Shown in pieces: positions 31,461-38,919 of a stretch of 43,427 nt of DNA. A model generated the notes under the pieces. The model ran no database searches and was not told the origin of the DNA. It saw nothing but the letters and a program-made list of their open reading frames with translations. The stretch's first letter is position 1; each line of letters opens with the position of its first letter. The stretch comes from a virus. Position numbers and translations under genes: made by a program. Location: positions 1 to 43,427 of IMG/VR virus record IMGVR_UViG_3300031595_000006; one strand, 5' to 3'.

Positions 31461-32054
31461 ATGAGCAAACCTTGCTTGGTATCCGACTGCTCGAACGACG
31501 CTGCTCATGCCGCGAACGGCAAACGCGGAATGTGCTCAATGCACTATCAGCGTTGGAAAAAGCACGGCGATCCGCATCGCGTCGACAAAGTCGCAAGTCC
31601 GGCTAAGGACTGGCTCCTTGCTCACGTCAAATTTCAGTCATCCGACTGTCTGACGTGGCCGTTCCACGTCGGAGACGATGGCTATGGTCGCGTCCATCGT
31701 TTCGACAATGGTCGTCTGACCACCGCATCTCACATGATGTGCGAACTGGCACACGGTCCTTGTCCACCGAAATACGAAGCCGCGCATTCCTGCGGCAAAG
31801 GACACTTGGCGTGCGTCAATCCGCAACATCTCTATTGGGCGACGGCGGTTCGTAATCACGCCGACAAAATCGAACACGGAACTACGAACCGCGGTGAACG
31901 CCAAGGGTCTCACAAACTGACAGAAGCCGACGTTCTCCGCATTCGAGAATTGGCCGGAACAAGACCGCAGACAGAAATCGGCGCTATGTTCAACGTAAGT
32001 CAAACGCACGTCAGCAGCATCGTTACCGGACGATGCTGGGGTTGGCTCGACTAG
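31461..32054 (+). CDS. HNH homing endonuclease with C-terminal HTH
   Basis: 197 aa. Cys-x4-Cys clusters at the start (CLVSDC, GMCSMHYQRW) form a zinc-binding element; the HNH core is AAHSCGKGHLACVNPQHLYW followed by NHADK (about residues 110-142). The C-terminal part (LTEADVLRIREL, IGAMFNVSQTHVSSIVTGR) is a HTH for site recognition. It is inserted opposite in direction between coat and scaffold genes and overlaps the scaffold gene's end by 4 bp. It would promote its own spread by cutting coat-region DNA of relatives. Confidence 0.9.
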   Translation: MSKPCLVSDCSNDAAHAANGKRGMCSMHYQRWKKHGDPHRVDKVASPAKDWLLAHVKFQSSDCLTWPFHVGDDGYGRVHRFDNGRLTTASHMMCELAHGPCPPKYEAAHSCGKGHLACVNPQHLYWATAVRNHADKIEHGTTNRGERQGSHKLTEADVLRIRELAGTRPQTEIGAMFNVSQTHVSSIVTGRCWGWLD

Positions 32055-32845
32055 TCGACCAGCGCGACCTTATCGGCCATCGCCTTCGCCTTGCCGCCCG
32101 GATCGAGTGCTTCGAACGCCGTGCGGCTCATCGACTTGCCGCCACCCGTGCCGTTGGATTCGCGAGTGCCGCTGCCGGAATTCCCGGTCCCTTTCAGGAT
32201 GGCGTCGCGATTGGCATAGGAGTCGACAAGCATTTCCAGTGACTCGTCGAAGTCGGCGATCTCGCCGGGCTTCGAACGAGAAAACAGTTTGTTGCCGGCC
32301 GCGTCGTAGCCGACGATCTTGCCGTCCTCGACCTTGAACCGCTGGCCAAACATGGCCTGCACCAGATCGCTCGGGACGGCGACTTTGTCGGCGATGAACT
32401 TGGAGCGGCTGAACGCGCCGCCGACCTTCTCGCCGTAAAGGTCGCTCTGGATCTTGTTGTAGTTGGTCTCCAGTTCCTTCACGCGCTCGTTGGCGGCCTT
32501 GACGGCGTTGGCGACCTGATCCTCGGCAGCCTTTTTCGCAGCGGCCTTGATCTCGTCGACCTTGCCTGCGGCAACGAGCTGACCGGAGTCCAGATTGGCG
32601 GTGATCTCCAGCGCCTTGCGCGCGGCCTCGGCGTCGGTAATTCCGTCGAACGCTTTCAGTTTGGCCTCGGCGGCTTCCTTCGCTTCACGGTGCGATTTCG
32701 CCTCGCCGTTCAACCGCGAAATGGTCGCAACGGTCGTGGGCGCGTCGAAGGCGATCGTCTTTCCGTCATCGGCGAGATACACCGGCTTGCCATCCTGCAC
32801 TTCGGCGTAGGTCTTGCCGTCAACTTCCAGGGTCTTGAGCTTCAT
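32051..32845 (-). CDS. Scaffolding protein (DUF6651-like)
   Basis: 264 aa with a strong AAGGAG before ATG 32845. It starts MKLKTLEVDGKTYAEVQDGK, then a long charged helix (residues about 45-130), and ends with a Gly/Ser-rich tail and a basic helix. This is the layout of phage scaffolding proteins that guide coat assembly and leave the shell. The position just before the coat gene fits. Confidence 0.8.
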   Translation of the reverse strand: MKLKTLEVDGKTYAEVQDGKPVYLADDGKTIAFDAPTTVATISRLNGEAKSHREAKEAAEAKLKAFDGITDAEAARKALEITANLDSGQLVAAGKVDEIKAAAKKAAEDQVANAVKAANERVKELETNYNKIQSDLYGEKVGGAFSRSKFIADKVAVPSDLVQAMFGQRFKVEDGKIVGYDAAGNKLFSRSKPGEIADFDESLEMLVDSYANRDAILKGTGNSGSGTRESNGTGGGKSMSRTAFEALDPGGKAKAMADKVALVD

Positions 32846-32867
32846 CTAAACTCCTTGGTCATCCGAC

Positions 32868-34409
32868 CTATTGCGCCCCTTGCATCCGCGTTGGGGCAGG
32901 AACACCGGGAGCGGGTGCCCCCGGAATCTGTTGGGGCGTACCGACTTCCGGTGCCTCCTCGACGTCACCCGGCAATTCATCCAGGAGACGTTCGTCCTCG
33001 GTGTCGACGTCGAACTCAGGCGAGAGAATTCCGCGCCGACGCATTTCGTGCCAAAATGTGCGCTGCGACAGGTCGCCGGACGCGCGCATGGCCAGCAAAG
33101 TCGGCTGGCTCTTGTCGTCTTCCAAGCCAACGTCGAAGTCGGTGTTGATCGTGACCTTGGCGCGCTGGTCTTCCTTCAACCACATCGCCGTAAGCGCGAG
33201 CGCCTTTTCCAGCGCATCCTTGAGATTGATCGCCCAAGCCTGGATGGCAGAGTTGCCCTTTTGCGCGGCGAACGCCGTCGTGATGACGGTCAGATTGCCG
33301 GTCTGCGCGGTGAGCGGCTGGCGCCCCAACTCGCGAAGGTTCTGAATCGTCTCTTTGATATCGTCGGCCAGGAACCGCAGCGACGTGGCGGACGGTTCAA
33401 TGAATCCCCAATGCGAAATGCCGTGACCGCCGCTCCCCGACGGGACGGCGTACAAGACAGCCTTCGGACCCAACTTGACCGGAAGCGGGAAACCGTCCGG
33501 GCCGGTCTCGGGTGTCACGCCGTCGCCCGACAACATCGGAAACGCGGTCGCTTCCTTGATCGATTTAAGCCCGCTTTCCTGCTGGAAAAGTTCGATCTGC
33601 AGGTCGGCCGCGTCCTGCATCGACGGCACAAGTTGCCAAGGCGAACCGCAGTGGCGACCGGTCGTAAACGGCACAAGCGGGATAACGCCGATCGTCACCG
33701 GGCCGGATTCGATCTCGACCCAAATGCGGCCGACGTTGGCGTCGCCCTGTTGCTCCTCGAACAACTGCCACGTCGCGTCAGCGTATCCGCCGCCCGCGAG
33801 TGGCGCGCGGTTGAACACGCGCACGCGCTTGAACGTGACTTCGCCGAACCCGTCGCGCTCAACCACATCCTCGCGAATGCGGACGTGCGTCAGAATCTCG
33901 ACACCGCCGACGATGTCGCTATAGACCGCAATGACGCGCTTCGCCGGGATGTGAACCCAATAGGGGCGAGCGCCAATTGCCTTTTCGTCGGCAATCGTTG
34001 CCTGCGCCGGCACGTCCTTGGTGTAGTCGACCAGGATCCAAGTGATCGCGTGCGAGATACCGTTAAAGAACGTCGACTGCGCAAAGACGTGGAGGTGGTT
34101 GCCCTTGCCGTCGATGTCCTCGACCAGCTCCGTCACCCGCGGGGACGCGCTGTCCTCGGTGACGCCCATCTCCTCGGTGAACGGCTTGGCTGCCAGGTTC
34201 TCGACGATGTCGCGGAAGACGTTCGTAAACTTGGCGTTCTTTCGCCGGAATTCGTAATCCTCGGCCGTCTCGTTCTGAAATTTGGGCAGATACTTTTGCC
34301 CGGCCGCACGCATGGTCGCAGCGCCGCCGAGAATGGCGTCGACCATGTCCCAATACGGCTCCATCGCCGTATAAGCCGAACTCGGGGTATCTGGCTTCGG
34401 AGCGGCCAT
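32868..34409 (-). CDS. Portal protein (DUF4055 family)
   Basis: 513 aa, ATG in TAATG overlap with the terminase stop. The N-terminus (YWDMVDAILGGAATMRAAGQ, KYLPKFQNETAEDYEFR) and the middle (VENLAAKPF, PAKRVIAVYSD, VPLVPFTTGRHCG-like IPLVPFTTGRHCG) fit DUF4055 portals. It forms the dodecameric ring for DNA packaging and tail attachment. The C-terminus is Pro-rich. Order terminase, portal, scaffold, coat is canonical. Confidence 0.92.
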   Translation of the reverse strand: MAAPKPDTPSSAYTAMEPYWDMVDAILGGAATMRAAGQKYLPKFQNETAEDYEFRRKNAKFTNVFRDIVENLAAKPFTEEMGVTEDSASPRVTELVEDIDGKGNHLHVFAQSTFFNGISHAITWILVDYTKDVPAQATIADEKAIGARPYWVHIPAKRVIAVYSDIVGGVEILTHVRIREDVVERDGFGEVTFKRVRVFNRAPLAGGGYADATWQLFEEQQGDANVGRIWVEIESGPVTIGVIPLVPFTTGRHCGSPWQLVPSMQDAADLQIELFQQESGLKSIKEATAFPMLSGDGVTPETGPDGFPLPVKLGPKAVLYAVPSGSGGHGISHWGFIEPSATSLRFLADDIKETIQNLRELGRQPLTAQTGNLTVITTAFAAQKGNSAIQAWAINLKDALEKALALTAMWLKEDQRAKVTINTDFDVGLEDDKSQPTLLAMRASGDLSQRTFWHEMRRRGILSPEFDVDTEDERLLDELPGDVEEAPEVGTPQQIPGAPAPGVPAPTRMQGAQ

Positions 34410-35662
34410 TAGTGTCCTTGATATACGCCGAACTGCGCTGTTGGCTTACCGTGCCGCACCGCTTCAAGCGCGTAGCGCAGCGAGTCGATGGTGTGGTTTT
34501 TCTTGTCGTCGAGAATGGACGTGATCTCGTCTGTTTTCGGGTCGATTTTGTACGTGTAACTTGCGAGTTCATCCCCGACGTGTCGGCAATCCGGATGCAC
34601 AACAATGTCGTATGACTTCAAGAACTCGATGCCGTCCTCAACCGATCCGGCACCTTTCAGAGCCGATCGCATCAGCGGAAATCCGGCATCCCGCATGTAC
34701 GAAATCGTTTCGGGTCTGGCGCTATCTGCTCGAATCGGGACGCGCCGGATTAGCGATTTCCAATTCGGGTCAACGGCCTTTTGCTCACTCCACGCCGGGT
34801 CGACCTTGTCGAAAAGCCGCGGCGTCTGATTTATGCCGCACCCGAGCGCCCATGCTTCACGCCAAACGTAGAGCGTGCGACCTTCGATAAAGCAGACCAC
34901 AAGAACCGTCGGGTCGACCGAAAAGCCCCAATCGGCGCCGCCGTACAGAATGGTCCCCGCCTTCGGCGGCTCGAACCATTCGATCTTCCAGTTCTTGAAT
35001 ACTCGCGCTTCCGACTTTTGCTCGTAATCGCCGAGCCAGATGTGCGCGTAGTTTTCCTTGTCGCGGCGCTGGTCGAAATCCTTTTCCTCAACCAGTTCCG
35101 TCTCGTGAAACCAAGGATTGTCTTGCCAGTTGGCGCGCACGACCGTACTGCGTGGCGGCAACTCAGGTCCACGCAACAACGCGTCGACCGGATCCTTTGG
35201 ACTCTTTGGGTTCCACGAGAACCATAATTCGGAGTTTGGCTTGCGGAGAGTCGGCCGCAGCATCCGCAGCGACGTTTTGGAAAGCGTCTGCGCTTCCTCG
35301 ACCCACGCTACGTCGTAACCTTCCAGCGACTTAATCGATTCCGCAGTATGATTTTGCATACCCTGGAAAATGATAAGACCGTCGCCGGGTGTCTTGATCT
35401 CCGCCTTCTGGACGTCGAATTTATTGCCGACGCCAAGTTTCTGTATCTTCAACTCAATCGTGCGCTTGGCCGATTGCGCCAGCGACTTTTGAACTTCACG
35501 AATGCAAACCGCGCGTAGACCCGGCTGCACCAGCGCCTTTTCCACCAACATCTCGGCGAAAAAGTGCGACTTGCCTGACCCTCGACCGCCGTGTGCACCC
35601 TTATACCGACTCGGGTTCAGCAGGGGCAGGAACGCCCGTGGCGTCTGGATGTCCAGGATCAA
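34409..35662 (-). CDS. terL: Terminase large subunit (PBSX/Terminase_3 type)
   Basis: 417 aa from TTG 35662, overlapping the small subunit by 62 bp. Walker A is GGRGSGKS at residues 25-32; Walker B/DE is YDVAWVEEAQT near residue 117. The nuclease domain shows GADWGFSVDPTVLV (about 240) and HTIDSLRYALE near the end. The enzyme pumps DNA into procapsids and cuts concatemers. IQTPRAFLPLL at the start is usual for the family, supporting the TTG start. Confidence 0.95.
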   Translation of the reverse strand: MILDIQTPRAFLPLLNPSRYKGAHGGRGSGKSHFFAEMLVEKALVQPGLRAVCIREVQKSLAQSAKRTIELKIQKLGVGNKFDVQKAEIKTPGDGLIIFQGMQNHTAESIKSLEGYDVAWVEEAQTLSKTSLRMLRPTLRKPNSELWFSWNPKSPKDPVDALLRGPELPPRSTVVRANWQDNPWFHETELVEEKDFDQRRDKENYAHIWLGDYEQKSEARVFKNWKIEWFEPPKAGTILYGGADWGFSVDPTVLVVCFIEGRTLYVWREAWALGCGINQTPRLFDKVDPAWSEQKAVDPNWKSLIRRVPIRADSARPETISYMRDAGFPLMRSALKGAGSVEDGIEFLKSYDIVVHPDCRHVGDELASYTYKIDPKTDEITSILDDKKNHTIDSLRYALEAVRHGKPTAQFGVYQGH

Positions 35663-36095
35663 TTACAGTCCGCACAATTGCAGTAATCGGTTGACCGGGA
35701 TCGGCCGGTGCCTTGGGCACAGCGCCCTTGCCAATCGCGCCCTGTTCCTCGGCGATCTGGCGCATCACGGCGCGGGCCTCGGCGGGCTGGTTATTGCCGG
35801 CGTACCATTCGGCCTGCTGGCTCAGTGCGATCAGGCGGGCCTTTTGCTCGGCGAACGGCGCGACTTCGGCCAGGTCAGCATCGGGGCCAAGCAGGCGCCG
35901 ACGCTCGGTATAGAATTCGTCGGCCAATCCGGGCGGCAACAGCGCCACGCGCGGGTGGCATGCGTTGACGTCGTCCTCGGTGCAGGCGGTGTCAGGAAAG
36001 CGCATCCTGAACGCGTCACAAATCACCCGCGGCGTATCGAACGCGGCGAGGCGGAGAACTATGAACCGCTTTTGCGCCGCTGTGTGTTCCGCCAC
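35601..36095 (-). CDS. terS: Terminase small subunit (DUF2280)
   Basis: 164 aa, GTG start. The pattern AAQKRFIVLRLAAFDTPR, VNACHPRVALLPPGLADEFY and FAEQKARLIALSQQAEWY is that of DUF2280, the small subunit found before PBSX-type large subunits. It recognises the packaging site. The C-terminal 35 residues are Pro/Ala-rich and overlap the large subunit gene. Confidence 0.88.
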   Translation of the reverse strand: MAEHTAAQKRFIVLRLAAFDTPRVICDAFRMRFPDTACTEDDVNACHPRVALLPPGLADEFYTERRRLLGPDADLAEVAPFAEQKARLIALSQQAEWYAGNNQPAEARAVMRQIAEEQGAIGKGAVPKAPADPGQPITAIVRTVIDPGHPDATGVPAPAEPESV

Positions 36096-36109
36096 TTCAT
36101 TTGCTGCAG

Positions 36110-36244
36110 CTAAAAGTAACCCTCTCGCCTTCGGCGTACCTGATGCTCGCTGGCAGGCTCCCCGTCGGGTCCGAGCCGGCGGATCAGCACCTTGCGAATG
36201 AGGCGATCAAACCCCGCGCTATCTACCCGAACAGTCCCCGCCAC
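36110..36244 (-). CDS. 44-aa protein preceding terminase
   Basis: GTG 36244 to TAG 36110, found by reading the late leader. The product is basic and helical with a clear pattern: FDRLIRKVLIRRLGPDGEP, then ASEHQV and ending EGYF. Its GPDGEPAS motif looks like a conserved small family of unknown role. No ribosome binding site is obvious. Lying 14 bp before the small terminase gene, it would be the first gene of the late operon. Confidence 0.5.
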   Translation of the reverse strand: MAGTVRVDSAGFDRLIRKVLIRRLGPDGEPASEHQVRRRREGYF

Positions 36245-36386
36245 GGGACGTCACGCGAGGTGGGTAGTGCCCTTCCGTCCGACGCCCCGCCGGTACGACA
36301 AAAGCCCCTGATTTCAATGCCTTATGGCTATCGGGCTTGTCGGCTCCGCCGGGTTGGCGCCGGGCGGAAAGGTATTTGCGAGGTGG
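36245..36386 (-). promoter_or_regulatory. Structured leader of the late operon
   Basis: About 140 bp between promoter K and the first small gene. A terminator-like hairpin pairs AAGCCC (36338-36333 as read) with GGGCTT (36307-36302) around a 25-nt loop holding an inner GCC..GGC pairing, followed by TTTTG. An earlier GC-rich stem CCGCC/GGCGG sits around 36345-36365. The layout suggests attenuation or antitermination control. Confidence 0.5.
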
Positions 36387-36415
36387 ATAATACACGAAGA
36401 TGGGAGGATTGTCAA
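36387..36415 (-). promoter_or_regulatory. Promoter/operator K of dispersed family (late promoter)
   Basis: Minus strand TTGACA (36415-36410) in GGTTGACAATCC, 17-bp spacer, TATTAT (36392-36387). It is the last family element before the terminase and head genes. The stop of the 64-aa gene is inside the -35 box. Confidence 0.8.
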
Positions 36416-36606
36416 CCGACAACCGCATCCACCAGCCGCTCGATCTCCTCGCGCGACATTTCGGGGTGCTCGATGCCCATCTCGCCGATGACCCATGATC
36501 GGCGTTGAGCGCGACGATGTGCTGCCTGTTCCGCCGGCGATAGTGCGTTGAACCGATCGACTGCCGCTTTGACCAGGGCGTCGAGTTCGGGGTTGGGCTT
36601 GCTCAT
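36412..36606 (-). CDS. Small helical protein
   Basis: 64 aa from ATG 36606, overlapping the previous stop (TGA within CGATGA). The sequence is helical: ELDALVKAAVDRFNALSP, then MSREEIERLVDAVVG. A short AEQAAHRRAQRRSWVIGE part is basic. I do not recognise it, though similar small proteins flank terminase genes. It is the last gene of the leftward early block. Confidence 0.6.
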   Translation of the reverse strand: MSKPNPELDALVKAAVDRFNALSPAEQAAHRRAQRRSWVIGEMGIEHPEMSREEIERLVDAVVG

Positions 36607-36758
36607 CGTCGCGGCCCCCGCCACGCCGCCACAACGTCCGGCCAGGCGTCATCGACCGCGACCATCGCGCCAAGGATCATCACCGCGGGCACGTACAGGA
36701 ACGCGCCAACGACAGCGAGCGGCCGGCGAATCCAGGGGTTGCGGATGTCGGCGATCAT
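36603..36758 (-). CDS. 51-aa membrane protein
   Basis: ATG 36758 to TGA 36603, overlapping both neighbours. One membrane helix (RPLAVVGAFLYVPAVMILGA, then MVAV) after the start MIADIRNPWIRR, and an Asp/Trp-containing end. Too short for routine calling but supported by overlap signals on both sides. Function unknown. Confidence 0.6.
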   Translation of the reverse strand: MIADIRNPWIRRPLAVVGAFLYVPAVMILGAMVAVDDAWPDVVAAWRGPRR

Positions 36759-36904
36759 GGCATGCGCGCCGTAGCCGCCGCGATGTAGACGATTGCCTCA
36801 ACGACTATCGCCAGCGTCGACGTGATGGCGAAAGGAATCCACCACCACGCATCGGGCGTGCCGAAATCGTGCCAAACGGCAGACGCGATCCAGAGGGAAA
36901 TCAT
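36755..36904 (-). CDS. 49-aa membrane protein
   Basis: ATG 36904 to TGA 36755, ATGA overlaps at both ends. It has Trp-rich text (DAWWWIPFAITSTLAIV) and a second hydrophobic part (VEAIVYIAAATAR), so it is probably membrane-bound. With the next gene it forms a pair of tiny membrane proteins before the late promoter. Function unknown. Confidence 0.6.
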   Translation of the reverse strand: MISLWIASAVWHDFGTPDAWWWIPFAITSTLAIVVEAIVYIAAATARMP

Positions 36905-37329
36905 GGCCGCCCCTGATTGGCCGCCATGTGCTCTGGCCAGAACGCGCTCACGAACGATGGATAGTAGTCGTCGGAGTTGTCGGTTCCGACTTCCAAAACC
37001 GTCTTGCCGGTCACCACGTCGATCATTTCGAGAGTGTCGTTCGTGTTACCGTATCGGTCGTCGGGTTTCTTACGGACCAGCACGCGGCAGGGCTGGAACA
37101 CGTTGCGCAATTCGTCGGTCGGAGAGACGAACAGTTTGCCGAGATAACTTCGGTAGCCGTCGCTCGGATCCTCCGTGGCGGTATAGACGACGCCGTCGAG
37201 TCGAAAGCGGATGCAGTTCGCGTCCTCTAAATCATCACGCCATTCATACATCTTTACCTTTTCGACGAACGTATCAACCGCGTCCAGAACGTGCTCGCCA
37301 ACAAGGCTCATCAGTTCGACGTCGCTCAT
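36901..37329 (-). CDS. Hypothetical early protein
   Basis: 142 aa from ATG 37329, with AGGAG 6 nt upstream; the longer frame is read-through of the upstream gene. Text: SDVELMSLVGEHVLDAVDTF, MYEWRDDLEDANCIRFRLDG, then DTLEMIDVVTGKTVLEVGTD. It is acidic with alternating helices and strands. No family recognised. Confidence 0.65.
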   Translation of the reverse strand: MSDVELMSLVGEHVLDAVDTFVEKVKMYEWRDDLEDANCIRFRLDGVVYTATEDPSDGYRSYLGKLFVSPTDELRNVFQPCRVLVRKKPDDRYGNTNDTLEMIDVVTGKTVLEVGTDNSDDYYPSFVSAFWPEHMAANQGRP

Positions 37330-37514
37330 CGCTGGCTCCTGTTGCTTGGCAGCCCATTGACCAAATTCGACCGCACGCCCCACGAGTCCTCGCCGAACTC
37401 GACCGGCTCGACGCGAACCTGGTGGCCTCGCTTCGCCCAATACGCGGCGATCGTGCGGCAGAGCGCATTGGCGCCGGCGCGGGAAAGGAGGTCGGGAATT
37501 TCACTGTACGGCAC
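37326..37514 (-). CDS. Hypothetical small early protein
   Basis: 62 aa from GTG 37514, preceded by GGAAAGG; it overlaps the previous stop by 14 bp and the next start by 4. Text includes LLSRAGANALCRTIAAYWAKRG, then HQVRVEPVEF. The AYWAKRGHQVxV element occurs in small phage proteins that I cannot assign. Confidence 0.6.
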   Translation of the reverse strand: MPYSEIPDLLSRAGANALCRTIAAYWAKRGHQVRVEPVEFGEDSWGVRSNLVNGLPSNRSQR

Positions 37515-37824
37515 GGGCGCCCTTTCCAATCACGTCGTCCAAGTCAACGCCGACGAGTTGCGCGACCTTGCGAAGAATCTGCATCTTCTCGTCGATCTCG
37601 CATTCCGGCTCGCCGTTGCGCTCGTCGTATTCCTTGGCGCGCTTGAGCAGTTCCTTCATTTCGAGAACCTGACGTTTCAGTTCCTCGAATTCGGCGCGGG
37701 ATATGACAGGCTCACCGATCGGCATGACCTTGAACGGCTGCACAGGCTTTGTGGTTGGTTCGAACCACGGCGCGGGTGTCCACATATCGCGGTAGTGGTC
37801 ACCGACCATTGACACGACGCACAT
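37501..37824 (-). CDS. Hypothetical helical early protein
   Basis: 107 aa, ATG in a TAATG overlap. N-terminal YRDMWTPAPWFEP is Trp/Pro-rich; residues 45-85 form a charged helix (AEFEELKRQVLEMKELLKRA), and IDEKMQILRKVAQLVGVDL follows. No recognised domain. The helix may mediate oligomer formation. Confidence 0.65.
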   Translation of the reverse strand: MCVVSMVGDHYRDMWTPAPWFEPTTKPVQPFKVMPIGEPVISRAEFEELKRQVLEMKELLKRAKEYDERNGEPECEIDEKMQILRKVAQLVGVDLDDVIGKGARAVQ

Positions 37825-38090
37825 TATTGAACGCTCCTGTCGGCACGAGCGGCCTGTTCCTCTGCCTCTATGGATTGCTCAACCGCCTCGTCGTACTCGA
37901 CGATGCAGATCGGCGGCATGTCCTTGGGGCCGACGCGGTGACCAGCCGGCGTGAAGTAACCGTGGTTCGGATCCGGTGCGACCTGGTAGCCGAGGGTCAG
38001 GAAGATGTCCTGCAGCGTCTCGGCGAGGTGGGATTTGGCGACCGTGTTGCGGCCTTCGATGTAGATGGTCAGTTCGTCGGGCTGTGGCAT
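37824..38090 (-). CDS. Hypothetical early protein behind promoter L
   Basis: 88 aa from ATG 38090; the longer frame would run through the promoter. Sequence PDELTIYIEGRNTVAKSHLA, ETLQDIFLTLGYQVAPDPN, then an acidic helix. The YIEG.NTVAKSHLAE.L...L.Y start is reminiscent of P-loop-like small proteins, but no true Walker motif is present. The start codon is 6 nt after the -10 box. Confidence 0.65.
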   Translation of the reverse strand: MPQPDELTIYIEGRNTVAKSHLAETLQDIFLTLGYQVAPDPNHGYFTPAGHRVGPKDMPPICIVEYDEAVEQSIEAEEQAARADRSVQ

Positions 38091-38096
38091 GGCGTG

Positions 38097-38125
38097 ACAA
38101 TAAGCCAAGAACGGAGTATTGTCAA
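38097..38125 (-). promoter_or_regulatory. Promoter/operator L of dispersed family
   Basis: Minus strand TTGACA (38125-38120) in CGTTGACAATACTCC, 17-bp spacer, TATTGT (38102-38097), followed 6 nt later by ATG 38090. The ends form an inverted repeat TTGACAATA / TATTGTCAC. Confidence 0.8.
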
Positions 38126-38145
38126 CGGAAATCGCGAGTCAACCG

Positions 38146-38343
38146 TTACGTCTTGAACGGATTGCTGTAGAGCGTACCGTCCGGGAAATGATAGCGACCG
38201 CACTTTTCACACGCCCACCGAGCGTAGAACGGCTGCGGGTCGGCCGGCGCGTCGACGGCAAACGCACTGGTGGCAGTTTCCCGGTAAACCGGTTGTAGAT
38301 ATGGTGTCGGGCCGTTGTCGTGACCACAGTGGAGACACCGCAT
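38146..38343 (-). CDS. Zinc-ribbon-like small protein
   Basis: 65 aa from ATG 38343, overlapping the previous stop (TGATG). Two CxxC pairs (CLHCGHDN at the N-terminus and CEKCGRYH near residue 48) would bind one zinc. Such proteins bind nucleic acid or proteins. No further assignment. Confidence 0.65.
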   Translation of the reverse strand: MRCLHCGHDNGPTPYLQPVYRETATSAFAVDAPADPQPFYARWACEKCGRYHFPDGTLYSNPFKT

Positions 38344-38615
38344 CACTCGCTCCCACGTTGCTGCACCTTATATACCCACGCCCGACTGCACCGCGCCAGC
38401 TCCGCCACGCGCGCCGGTTCGATTCCCTCGCGCAACAGCCCAGCCACCAGGATCGCCACATCGCTGCCCCTTGGTCGCGGCGCGCGGGGCCGATCGGGTC
38501 GATGGCGCCGCAGGGTAGTGTAGACCGTGGATAGGGACGTGGCGAGGCGGGTGGCGATGGCGGCGGGGGAATGGCCGGCGTCGGAGAGGGCGAGGATGGT
38601 GTCGCGGGTGGTCAT
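38343..38615 (-). CDS. HTH DNA-binding protein
   Basis: 90 aa from ATG 38615. Two HTH-like units are visible: DTILALSDAGHSPAAIATRL ending in LSTVYTTLRRH, and VAGLLREGIEPARVAELARCSRAWVYK. This resembles transposase/resolvase-type helix-turn-helix repeats in phage regulators. It is a candidate for controlling the dispersed promoters. Overlapping starts and stops place it in the operon of promoter M. Confidence 0.7.
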   Translation of the reverse strand: MTTRDTILALSDAGHSPAAIATRLATSLSTVYTTLRRHRPDRPRAPRPRGSDVAILVAGLLREGIEPARVAELARCSRAWVYKVQQRGSE

Positions 38616-38863
38616 CACCAGCCGTTCGCTGTACGACTCGCAGCCTCAGAATTACAAACCTTGGCCGACGTCGGCAGAGGCCGCCACGCAGTCATGTACG
38701 GCCATTGATGCGGGATACGCTGCTTGAAGTGATAGTCGCGAAAGCATTCGCCATCCCACCAACACATATCGATCTGCGGGCCTGCTGTGGTTATGAGGAA
38801 CGCGTTGCCGTTCTTTGGAGCCGTTTCCGGCGGCTGCCACCTATCGTTTGACCCATCCGTCAT
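38615..38863 (-). CDS. DUF551-like protein
   Basis: 82 aa from ATG 38863 with CGGGA upstream; a GTG at 38890 is too close to the -10 box to be used. The pattern RWQPPETAPKNGNAFLIT..MCWWDGECF and AWRPLP is typical of the DUF551 family of phage proteins of unknown role. Confidence 0.75.
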   Translation of the reverse strand: MTDGSNDRWQPPETAPKNGNAFLITTAGPQIDMCWWDGECFRDYHFKQRIPHQWPYMTAWRPLPTSAKVCNSEAASRTANGW

Positions 38864-38891
38864 GTTATAATTCCCGTGGATATTCGCCACA

Positions 38892-38919
38892 ACAATACAC
38901 CGTCACAACGCACTGTCAA
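38892..38919 (-). promoter_or_regulatory. Promoter/operator M of dispersed family
   Basis: Minus strand TTGACA (38919-38914) in GGTTGACAGTGCGTTG, 16-bp spacer, TATTGT (38897-38892). It shares the GTTGACAGTGCGTTG block with promoter N. The helicase stop codon is within the -35 box. Confidence 0.75.

Noticed and set aside
32871-34412. 513-codon open frame on the + strand opposite the portal gene
   Set aside because: It mirrors the portal gene almost exactly and results from GC-rich third positions; the sequence is Arg/His-rich with no domain, and no ribosome binding site or promoter is present.
36110-36240. Possible tRNA before terminase
   Set aside because: A GC-rich stretch looked tRNA-like, but no cloverleaf or T-loop consensus could be formed, and the region reads well as a 44-aa gene.
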